Below are positions 57,504 through 63,193 of a stretch of 63,193 bases of DNA, piece after piece. The notes beneath the pieces are model-generated. The model saw only the letters and a list, made by a program, of their open reading frames with translations, had not been told where the DNA came from and made no database searches. Origin of the DNA: Bacteroidales bacterium UBA3630 (GTDB lineage: Bacteria; Bacteroidota; Bacteroidia; Bacteroidales; P3); the NCBI GenBank assembly GCA_002373995.1, contig DFLB01000008.1, positions 88,042 through 151,234 on the forward strand, written 5' to 3'. The stretch's first letter is position 1; every line of letters begins with the position of its first letter. Position numbers and translations under genes: made by a program.

Positions 57504-57605
57504 ATGAAAGTGATAGATTTAGATGCAACAATCCGTTGCGAGCAGCAAGGGGTCAAATGCAAGACCAGATGCAACCAAGGTTGCAAGGCAGTAAGAAATG
57601 TCTGA
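57504..57605 (+). CDS. 33-residue four-cysteine peptide, candidate substrate of the radical SAM enzyme
   Basis: The short open frame begins MKVIDLDATIRC and carries cysteines at 12, 19, 23 and 27 (C-x6-C-x3-C-x3-C), with lysine, arginine and asparagine between them. The first 11 residues contain no cysteine and could be a leader. It follows the radical SAM gene by 44 nt on the same strand and is followed at once by a hairpin terminator. No homolog is known to me. Alternatively it could be a small metal-binding or zinc-ribbon-like peptide unrelated to modification. Confidence 0.5.
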   Translation: MKVIDLDATIRCEQQGVKCKTRCNQGCKAVRNV

Positions 57606-57620
57606 ATCTGCCGAATTTGA

Positions 57621-57648
57621 GGAGACTGTCACTTGGCAGTCTCCTTTT
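57621..57648 (+). terminator. hairpin terminator after the four-cysteine peptide
   Basis: GGAGACTG pairs with CAGTCTCC around an 8-nt loop, followed by TTTT, 15 nt after the peptide stop. It would set the level of the downstream membrane gene. Confidence 0.75.
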
Positions 57649-57672
57649 CGATAACAGCAAATAGAGTATAAA

Positions 57673-57966
57673 ATGTCAATATTTCTTTGGATATTTCAAT
57701 TTATAAGTCCTATAGCAATCATTCTCGGTGGACTATACCTACTTGAAGCCCCCTCTCCTGCATCACTTGTTGTGGGTGCGTTGAGTGCAGTCCTCGGTCT
57801 GGTGGTTGGTATTGTTGGTTGGGCTGATACGGTGCCTCCCCGTTGGTTTTGGATAAAGAGCAGCATGGATTTGGCAGGAAGCCGTTTTATGACCGCCATA
57901 GGTTATGCCATCCAATTCTTTTTCCTTGCACTTGCCATATTTGGTTTGGTGGAATATTTAGGATAA
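57673..57966 (+). CDS. small membrane protein of the radical SAM operon
   Basis: The 97-residue protein has three hydrophobic helices: IFLWIFQFISPIAIILGGLYLL, SLVVGALSAVLGLVVGIVGW and AIGYAIQFFFLALAIFGLVEYL. A short WFWIKSSMDLAGSRF loop lies before the last. No family is recognised. In the operon context it could be an export or immunity partner, but nothing in the sequence shows that. It is followed by a strong 15-bp hairpin. Confidence 0.6.
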   Translation: MSIFLWIFQFISPIAIILGGLYLLEAPSPASLVVGALSAVLGLVVGIVGWADTVPPRWFWIKSSMDLAGSRFMTAIGYAIQFFFLALAIFGLVEYLG

Positions 57967-57978
57967 CTGCCGTATAAA

Positions 57979-58029
57979 AGGAGTTCTCCTATTATCTTTG
58001 CCAATTGCCAAAGGAATAGGAGAACTCCT
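57979..58029. terminator. 15-bp perfect hairpin between the small membrane protein and the integrase (copy 2)
   Basis: AGGAGTTCTCCTATT pairs with AATAGGAGAACTCCT, with an inner CTTTG/CAAAG stem. It separates convergent genes. The DNA to its right resembles that at 54263-54320, suggesting a duplicated element boundary. Confidence 0.75.
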
Positions 58030-58071
58030 GTTATATCACAAATAACCCTGCAAAAACAGGATATTTGAGGA

Positions 58072-59334
58072 CTACAATCCCATACGTTTCCTTTCTTTCA
58101 ATATCTCGTCCTCGGTCTGGATGGTTTTTACATAACGGAATATGCCATTGACGGAACGTCCCATCATCGTGGCAAGATGTATGGGGTTGGAGCCTTCGCA
58201 GTTAAGGTAATGTGTGGCATACCCGTGACGGCATGAATAGTAGGTAATATCCAGCCCTGTGACATTGCGAAGATGGAGGTTGAGGGACTTCTCCACACTA
58301 TTCATCCTCAAATGCTGCTCCTTCGGGCTTCCCGTATGGTCATTGATGGGGAAAAGATACTCCCCAGGCTGCGACATATACCATTTAAGCAGGGCATTCA
58401 CGACAATGTTTGCCGAAAGGGCAATGGGGACAGGCTGATTGGTCTTTTGGCGATATACATCTTTGAAAATGTATATCGTTTCGTGATGCTCTTTCTTAAC
58501 GGTGAGTTGGTCTTTGCGTAAATTGGACATATCCACAAATGCGAGGCCTCCAAAATGGTATCCGAGGACATACATTGCCAATGCAAATTCATCGGTTTTT
58601 ACATCGGAGAATTTTGAAAGGTCGTCGTGTTGTTGCGTTACCCTGTCGAAAAGTATGTCTTCGATATTGTAGAAATCCTCCTTTGGGATTGCCTTTTTCG
58701 TTATCTCCGTGCGATATGCTACACGATAGTTGAAGGTATCGAAGGGGTATAGGTTTGCCAATACAAGCCCTTCCTTTATTGCGTAATGCCATACAGAGCC
58801 AATACTGGACATATAGTTGAAGATTGTCCCGTTTTTCAGTCCCTTCCGTTGCAGGTATTTGCCAAAGGCACGGCATTTGTCGGCATTCAATACGGTAATG
58901 TCGAAGTCCTTTACTCCGAGAAATTCGCAGACGGCGTTGTATGCCACCTCGTAAGTCCTGCTTGTCCCGTAAGAGGAAGCACGTTTAATCTGTATCTCAT
59001 CCTTTAATGTGCGGTAATCGAGAGTTGACTTCTTTACGGAATGATGCACGAAGAGGTCTTTGGCAGATTCGAGATTTCCGTGCATTTCAAGTTCTACTTT
59101 GCGTTGCATCACTTCATTAAACATTCTCTGAATGGTAATGTTGAGTTGTTGGGCGTTGGGATAGGTCGGCTTGATAGTCGAGGTCTTTTCCGCCCATGCA
59201 CTCTTCGGGATGGCGATGCCAGTCCGTCTTTCTGCCCGTCCATTCCATTGGGCGCGGATAACGATGGGATATAATCCCTGTTTGTTGGGCTGCTCCAGCA
59301 TCATAATTCTTAATGTGGCCGTGTTAGTTTTCAT
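58072..59334 (-). CDS. tyrosine recombinase/integrase of CTnDOT-like type
   Basis: The 420-residue protein has an N-terminal arm-binding part (LRIMMLEQPNKQGLYPIVIRAQWNGRAERRTGI), a core-binding SAM-like domain (about 115-215), and a catalytic domain with YYSCRHGYATHYL (His-Arg box) and nucleophile Tyr in FRYVKTIQTEDEIL. At the first arginine box, where most recombinases of this group read TRGM-x-FVDMA, this protein has FGGLAFVDMSNL, so Arg I is replaced by Gly. CTnDOT integrase also lacks Arg I. It sits at the right end of the island, transcribed inward. Confidence 0.88.
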   Translation of the reverse strand: MKTNTATLRIMMLEQPNKQGLYPIVIRAQWNGRAERRTGIAIPKSAWAEKTSTIKPTYPNAQQLNITIQRMFNEVMQRKVELEMHGNLESAKDLFVHHSVKKSTLDYRTLKDEIQIKRASSYGTSRTYEVAYNAVCEFLGVKDFDITVLNADKCRAFGKYLQRKGLKNGTIFNYMSSIGSVWHYAIKEGLVLANLYPFDTFNYRVAYRTEITKKAIPKEDFYNIEDILFDRVTQQHDDLSKFSDVKTDEFALAMYVLGYHFGGLAFVDMSNLRKDQLTVKKEHHETIYIFKDVYRQKTNQPVPIALSANIVVNALLKWYMSQPGEYLFPINDHTGSPKEQHLRMNSVEKSLNLHLRNVTGLDITYYSCRHGYATHYLNCEGSNPIHLATMMGRSVNGIFRYVKTIQTEDEILKERKRMGL

Positions 59335-59503
59335 ATCGGATAATACCTTTATTTAATCTTACACTTATATATAAAGGAAAAATGCTTTTATTTAAGGCAT
59401 TATCGCATTAAAAATGACTTTCTTAAAGAGAATAAAACGGCATTAACGAATTGATTTTAATGAGGTTTTCTCATCTTTTTATGGTTATGTCAAAAATAAT
59501 TTG

Positions 59504-59511
59504 TACTTTTG
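59504..59511 (+). promoter_or_regulatory. -7 box of the lipoprotein gene at 59538
   Basis: TACTTTTG, 26 nt before the preferred ATG. It excludes the longer frame from 59451. Confidence 0.6.
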
Positions 59512-59537
59512 CTTTCGCATTTCAACAAAAAAGACAG

Positions 59538-60158
59538 ATGAAAATCAGAACCATACTCATGGCATTGGCAGCGCTGCTGGCACTGGCAGCCTGCAGCCAG
59601 AAGCCGAAAAACACTTTCGATTGGGACAACAACGACAAGATAGAGTACGTGATCGACTACACAGTCCATTTCGCCGCCGACCACGACAGCACCATGCAGC
59701 TGACTGCCTCAGGCAATTATGGGACCGTGAAGATCGCCCAGGTAGAATCTGAGAACCTGATAGGGGAATACGGAAAACCCGTGAAGAACACCTTCATTAT
59801 TCTTGAAGACTCCGTCCCCGCAGGCAAAAGCATAACCCTGCACCGAGGAGGTCTGTCCTATACTGGCGGAAAGCCAGAGTTTATCCATAACAATACCATC
59901 GGCAGCGACGACCTGGTCGAGCTCCGCATCCTTGACACTGACGCATTAACACATTCACACACTAACGCATTCTCCTCCACCCTCTACTCCATCCGCGACA
60001 ATATGATCTTCGGTCCCGACGACCAGCAGACCTTTACCATCCCCGGCGGCCACCGCTTCTCCGTCGTCCTCCCCGTCATTACTGAAGAGATGTACCCCAA
60101 AGAAAAAGAGGACCATACCGTACGAATCTGTTTCGCGGTCGCCAATGGTACCAAATAA
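59538..60158 (+). CDS. hypothetical lipoprotein
   Basis: The 206-residue lipoprotein (LLALAAC, Cys near 18) has a soluble beta-rich body (IEYVIDYTVHFAADHDSTMQL, GKSITLHRGGLSYTGG, TFTIPGGHRFSVVLPVI). No family is recognised. Residues DTDALTHSHTNAFSST are encoded by family G repeat DNA (59940-59973), which also lies upstream of the NuoE-like gene. GC content is core-like, so the island probably ends before this gene. Confidence 0.72.
   Translation: MKIRTILMALAALLALAACSQKPKNTFDWDNNDKIEYVIDYTVHFAADHDSTMQLTASGNYGTVKIAQVESENLIGEYGKPVKNTFIILEDSVPAGKSITLHRGGLSYTGGKPEFIHNNTIGSDDLVELRILDTDALTHSHTNAFSSTLYSIRDNMIFGPDDQQTFTIPGGHRFSVVLPVITEEMYPKEKEDHTVRICFAVANGTK
59940..59973. repeat. family G repeat (ACGCATTAACACATTCAC) inside the lipoprotein gene
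   Basis: ACGCATTA, ACACATTC, ACACACTA, ACGCATTC run at 8-nt steps, in frame. The same unit fills 63080-63167. Confidence 0.75.
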
Positions 60159-60237
60159 TAGATTTTTCCCATCCTCCTTTTTTCTGATGTGTGATTAGGT
60201 ATTCGCACTGTCTTTCCTTTGGATTGAGAAAAAACAC

Positions 60238-60268
60238 TTTGCCATGTCGTGGGAAAAATGTAATTTTG
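60238..60268 (+). promoter_or_regulatory. -33/-7 promoter of leader RNA L3
   Basis: TTTG (60238-60241), 19 nt, TAATTTTG (60261-60268), 99 nt before the first stem of L3. Confidence 0.75.
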
Positions 60269-60367
60269 CACTATGAAACAAAAAAATTTTAATAATGTAG
60301 TCTGATATAAATAACAATAAATAAGATACATAATCAGCGTTTGCTATTTGTTCCGACCATTGTGAAA

Positions 60368-60512
60368 CGTAGGAAATTTCATGAGGCTTAGAGGAGAAGA
60401 CAGGCAGATGCTCGCGTGTTCGGCGAGCTTTTTTCATCTTTCCTCTAAGGTAATTCCTACGACCTCACAATGGAGACGAGATTTGCTCGCCTCTTTTTTG
60501 TTAGGTCGTAGG
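60368..60512 (+). ncRNA. structured leader RNA, copy L3, with alternative fold
   Basis: The outer stem CGTAGGAA (60368) pairs with TTCCTACG (60454-60461). The inner stem CTTAGAGGA (60387-60395) pairs with TCCTCTAAG (60441-60449). The apical hairpin is GCTCGC/GCGAGC (60410-60428). The outer right arm extended as CCTACGACCT (60456-60465) can instead pair perfectly with AGGTCGTAGG (60503-60512), enclosing a terminator. It precedes the acyltransferase gene. Confidence 0.75.
60473..60499 (+). terminator. terminator inside the L3 leader
   Basis: GAG-a-CGAG pairs with CTCG-c-CTC, followed by six Ts, 70 nt before the acyltransferase ATG. Confidence 0.7.
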
Positions 60513-60568
60513 CGATAGAGGAATAGGTGGCATATCGCTAAAATACAAATAGCAATATGCAATACGAC

Positions 60569-61540
60569 ATGAAAAAACGGAATGTTAGTATAGACATTCT
60601 AAAGTGCTTCGCAGCACTATTGATTACAAATTCACACATGGGGATGATGTACGGCAAGTACGTTTTCCTTGCAACAGGAGGATGTATTGGAGACGTTTTG
60701 TTCTTCTTCTGCTCTGGTTTCACGTTGTTCCTTAAACCAATGGAAGGAATAAAACAATTCCCGAATTGGTACAAGAAACGGATAAATAGAATATATCCTT
60801 CAATCATTGCAGTTGCGTTCCTTGGGGCTTTATTTTTCAATGTACATCGAGACGTGATTGATATTACATTGGCAAGTGGATATTGGTTTGTGGCTTGCAT
60901 CATGTTGTACTATGTGGCAATCTTTTTTGTTGGAGCATTTTTCAAAAACAAGATATTCATTATTTCCGTATTAGTCGCGGTTGGAACTGCTGTATGGTTC
61001 TACTTTGCATGCCAAACACCGGGATTTTCGATTTATGGTGGGCATCATATCCGTTGGCTTCTCTTCTTTGTTTTTATGCTTTTAGGTGCAAAACTCGGCA
61101 CTATGACCGAACAGATAAAGAGCAAACCATTGTCAGACCTTATCATGCTTATTTTGTGTGTTGCAGCTTTCTATGCACTATTTATCGGCGGAACACACTA
61201 TAGAAACCTTGTTGTTCTGCAGTATTTCAGTTTCTTCCCATTGCTCGGAGCAATGTATTATTTCTATAAAGTGGGGGCATGCAAGGTTGCGGAGAGAATT
61301 TATAATGGCAAAATTGGCAATTTAATCATCCGTTTCATTAGTGGTCTTTGCCTGGAAATATACCTTGTGCAATTCTTCTTGATTACAGATAAAATGAATA
61401 ATATCTTTCCATTGAACATACTAATAATGTTCCTGATCATTTTTGCTGTAGCGTATGTGACCCGGTGTCTGGCCCGTCTTTTTTCTCAAGTATTCAGTGA
61501 ATCGCCATTCAATTGGAAAAAAATATTTAGAATTTATTGA
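60569..61540 (+). CDS. acyltransferase family (AT3) membrane protein
   Basis: The 323-residue protein has about ten helices. The N-terminal SIDILKCFAALLITNSHMG resembles the AT3 acyltransferase start in which the His is catalytic. SGFTLFLKPMEGIKQFPNWYKKRINRIYP follows, with the family's R-x-R-x-x-P-like loop. Members transfer acetyl or succinyl groups to surface polysaccharides, lipids or peptidoglycan. It is AT-rich, likely acquired, and controlled by the L3 leader. The ATG at 60569 (MKKRNVSID) fits the family; 60557 is also open. Confidence 0.83.
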   Translation: MKKRNVSIDILKCFAALLITNSHMGMMYGKYVFLATGGCIGDVLFFFCSGFTLFLKPMEGIKQFPNWYKKRINRIYPSIIAVAFLGALFFNVHRDVIDITLASGYWFVACIMLYYVAIFFVGAFFKNKIFIISVLVAVGTAVWFYFACQTPGFSIYGGHHIRWLLFFVFMLLGAKLGTMTEQIKSKPLSDLIMLILCVAAFYALFIGGTHYRNLVVLQYFSFFPLLGAMYYFYKVGACKVAERIYNGKIGNLIIRFISGLCLEIYLVQFFLITDKMNNIFPLNILIMFLIIFAVAYVTRCLARLFSQVFSESPFNWKKIFRIY

Positions 61541-61572
61541 TTTCATGCCCATGATTCTTCCATAAAAAAAAC

Positions 61573-61603
61573 TTGCCGGTATCGGCAAAAAGTTGTATCT
61601 TTG
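61573..61603 (+). promoter_or_regulatory. promoter and putative operator of the Fic gene
   Basis: The -7 box TATCTTTG is at 61596-61603. The perfect dyad TTGCCG-gtat-CGGCAA (61573-61588) occupies the -33 region, and a half-site TTGCCGATA recurs at 61626-61634 directly before the ATG. This placement suits autorepression. Confidence 0.65.
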
Positions 61604-61636
61604 CAATGTGTTTTTAAATAAAAACTTGCCGATAAT

Positions 61637-62518
61637 ATGAATTATTTATCTGTCAATCAGTATGCCGAGAAATATGGTATCAGTGAGCGGACGGTTCGCA
61701 ATTACTGTGCATTAGGGAAAATCGAAGGTGCTTTCCTGACAGGAAAGACTTGGAACATTCCAGCCGATGCCCCGTTGCCGGAAAAGCACAAGAAAAGACT
61801 CTCTCCTTTACTTTCAAGGCTCAAAGAAGAAAAGGAGAGCAGGCTCAAGGGGGGCATATACCACCGGACACAGATTGACCTCACCTACAACTCAAACCAT
61901 ATCGAGGGGAGCCGTCTGACGAAAGAGCAGACCCGATACATCTTCGAGACCAATACACTTGGAATCACAACAGAAAACACCCGCATTGACGATATTCTGG
62001 AGACAGTCAATCATTTCCGCTGTATCGACTACCTCATTGACCATGCAGCAGAGAAGATAACCGAGACACATATAAAAAAACTACATGGGTTGTTGAAGAC
62101 AAATACATCCGACAGTCAAAAAGACTGGTTTGCCGTGGGCGACTACAAACGGTTGGCAAACGAGGTGGGTGGAGAAGAGACAGCAAAGCCAGAAGATGTG
62201 CATATGAAAATGAAAGCATTGATTGCACATTATAATATGATAAAGCAAGCAGAATTTGACGATATTTTGGACTTCCACGTACAGTTCGAGCGTATTCATC
62301 CATTTCAGGACGGCAACGGTCGTATTGGCCGCCTGTTGATGTTTTGGCAATGCCTGCAAGCTGCTGCAGTGCCATTTATCATTACCGAGGAGTTGCGCCT
62401 GTACTATTACCGAGGCATACAGAATTGGGGGAATGTCAATGGTTATCTGCGTGACACCTGCTTGACAGCACAAGACCACTACAAAGCGCTATTGGATTAT
62501 TTCAAAATAAAATACTAA
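61637..62518 (+). CDS. Fic family protein with N-terminal HTH and inhibitory helix
   Basis: The 293-residue protein has residues 1-50 as a MerR-like/excisionase-like HTH (YLSVNQYAEKYGISERTVRNYCALGKI). The inhibitory motif S-x-x-x-E-G appears as SNHIEGSRLT near residue 86. The Fic core HPFQDGNGRIGR starts near residue 221, with all AMPylation residues present. The inhibitory helix in front of the core places it in class II. Fic enzymes transfer AMP to target proteins; the target here is unknown. No separate antitoxin gene is seen. Promoter dyads suggest self-regulation. Confidence 0.93.
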   Translation: MNYLSVNQYAEKYGISERTVRNYCALGKIEGAFLTGKTWNIPADAPLPEKHKKRLSPLLSRLKEEKESRLKGGIYHRTQIDLTYNSNHIEGSRLTKEQTRYIFETNTLGITTENTRIDDILETVNHFRCIDYLIDHAAEKITETHIKKLHGLLKTNTSDSQKDWFAVGDYKRLANEVGGEETAKPEDVHMKMKALIAHYNMIKQAEFDDILDFHVQFERIHPFQDGNGRIGRLLMFWQCLQAAAVPFIITEELRLYYYRGIQNWGNVNGYLRDTCLTAQDHYKALLDYFKIKY

Positions 62519-62523
62519 ACAAT

Positions 62524-62557
62524 AAGAAGAGGGCGCCCGAAAGGGTGCCCTCTTCTT
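62524..62557. terminator. bidirectional terminator between fic and the NuoE-like gene
   Basis: AAGAAGAGGGCGCCC and GGGTGCCCTCTTCTT pair (one G-U) around GAAA, 5 nt after the Fic stop and 36 nt from the convergent stop. Confidence 0.88.
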
Positions 62558-62592
62558 GTGTTGATGCAGGCGGGACGCCTGCGTACCCGGGA

Positions 62593-63069
62593 TTATTTGT
62601 ACTCGGCGATGATGCCGGGGACCTTGTCGGGGGTGAGGCGGCCGTAGACCTTCTCGCCGATCATGGCCACGGGGGCCAGACCGCAAGCACCCACGCAACG
62701 GAGGGTGTTGAGGCTGAACTTGCCGTCGGCGGTGCACTTGCCCACCTGGACGTTCAGCTCGCGCTGGAAGGCATCCAGCACCTTCTCAGCGCCGCGCACG
62801 TAGCAAGCCGTGCCGAGGCAGACATCGATGGGGTGCTCGCCCTTGGGCTCCATGGTGAAGAAGCTGTAGAAGGAGACGATGCCGTAGACCTTGGCCACAG
62901 GCATGTTCAGCTCGTGGGCCACGACTTCCTGCACCTCGGCGGGCAGGTAGCCGAACTTGCCCTGCACCTGGTGCAGCACGTTGATGACCTCGCCGCTGTT
63001 GTTACCAAAGCTCTTGCAGATATCTTTGATAATGTTTATTTTCTCTTCAGAAATCTTAACGTTTGCCAT
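62593..63069 (-). CDS. NuoE/HndA-type thioredoxin-like [2Fe-2S] subunit
   Basis: The 158-residue protein has an N-terminal helical bundle (NVLHQVQGKFGYLPAEVQEVVAHELNMP) and a thioredoxin-like [2Fe-2S] domain with cysteines in VCLGTACYVRGA (C-x4-C) and LRCVGACGLAPV (C-x3-C). VYGIVSFYSFF is typical of the 24-kDa NuoE family. Size and pattern fit the small subunit of NADH-dependent [FeFe] hydrogenase or NADP-reducing hydrogenase (HydC/HndA) as well as NuoE. Partner genes would lie beyond the window, which breaks off just upstream. Confidence 0.9.
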   Translation of the reverse strand: MANVKISEEKINIIKDICKSFGNNSGEVINVLHQVQGKFGYLPAEVQEVVAHELNMPVAKVYGIVSFYSFFTMEPKGEHPIDVCLGTACYVRGAEKVLDAFQRELNVQVGKCTADGKFSLNTLRCVGACGLAPVAMIGEKVYGRLTPDKVPGIIAEYK

Positions 63070-63079
63070 ATCTTTTTGA

Positions 63080-63167
63080 ATTAGTGAATGTGTTAATGCG
63101 TTAATGTGTTAGTGGCTTGCGCAGCACTACTCACGAATTCACTCATTAACACATTCACACATTAAAC
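63080..63167. repeat. family G array upstream of the NuoE-like gene
   Basis: TTAGTGAATGTGTTAATGCG with following units forms one half, and CATTAACACATTCACACATT the inverted second half. The two halves can pair. It is the same unit as in the lipoprotein gene at 59940. Confidence 0.75.
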
Positions 63168-63169
63168 AT

Positions 63170-63193
63170 TTATTTCGTAACCTCCAGTTTGTC
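63170..63193 (-). CDS. possible 3' end of a gene continuing beyond the window
   Basis: On the minus strand the last 24 nt read DKLEVTK followed by TAA (63170-63172). It would be the gene upstream of the NuoE-like subunit. It is too short to identify. Confidence 0.35.
   Translation of the reverse strand, partial: DKLEVTK

Noticed and set aside
22763..62518. One large mobile element spanning all accessory genes
   Set aside because: Core-type GC-rich genes (dnaK through the rhodanese-MBL gene) separate two accessory blocks, and only the 50.9-59.4 kb block has an integrase.

Overview
The window looks like chromosomal DNA of a member of the Bacteroidota, most probably order Bacteroidales. The genus cannot be fixed from sequence alone. 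The evidence is: repeated promoters of the -33/-7 type (TTTG, about 19 nt, TAnnTTTG); start sites mostly without a Shine-Dalgarno sequence; Bacteroidetes-restricted families (DUF1573, DUF4254, DUF6029, DUF6427, DUF6913, Omp28, long NusB, YbbR-YajC-CoaE order); and a CTnDOT-like tyrosine recombinase. No phage structural genes, rRNA genes or CRISPR arrays are visible.

Layout. 1-10.6 kb: a nucleoside phosphorylase (+) meets a long minus-strand run leuS-nusB-DUF1573-yajC-YbbR-coaE-GH3/beta-lactamase-DnaJ, mostly with 4-base overlaps. 10.9-18.9 kb: one giant GT84/GH94 cyclic-glucan-synthase-like gene. 19.2-22.5 kb: SstT transporter, two methyltransferases and an ECF S-component-like protein. 22.8-29.2 kb: AT-richer accessory genes (YhcG/DUF1016 nuclease, DUF2971, FKBP lipoprotein, HU-like protein, possible pPIWI-associated nuclease). 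29.3-50.9 kb: core genes again (dnaK, tRNA-Met, envelope/LPS and outer-membrane operon, TlpA, polyprenyl synthetase, dapA, rnhB, korAB, guanine deaminase, Dus, head-GIN lipoprotein, rhodanese-MBL lipoprotein). 50.9-59.4 kb: an AT-rich mobile island ending in a tyrosine recombinase and carrying a radical SAM operon. 59.5-62.5 kb: lipoprotein, acyltransferase and Fic protein. The right edge holds a NuoE/HndA-type subunit.

Four things stand out. (1) At least eight families of short-period arrays (units of 7, 9, 11, 12 or about 19 nt) fill intergenic gaps, and several also sit in frame inside conserved genes (leuS, the GT84/GH94 gene several times, MATE, polyprenyl synthetase, dus, a lipoprotein). 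(2) Three leader RNAs (26.3, 55.2 and 60.4 kb) share one architecture: a promoter 92-99 nt upstream, an outer stem, an inner stem and an apical hairpin. Two of them have a downstream terminator whose formation competes with the outer stem. (3) Downstream of the 55.2 kb leader lies a candidate peptide-modification operon: a possible nuclease-fold protein, a radical SAM/SPASM enzyme, a 33-residue four-cysteine peptide too short for usual gene calling, and a small membrane protein. (4) Within the island, two minus-strand genes share an upstream module with three GTTAA boxes at identical 16 and 10 nt spacing, with a weaker third copy before the recombinase.

All identifications come from reading the sequence and from family knowledge. 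No database search was run.
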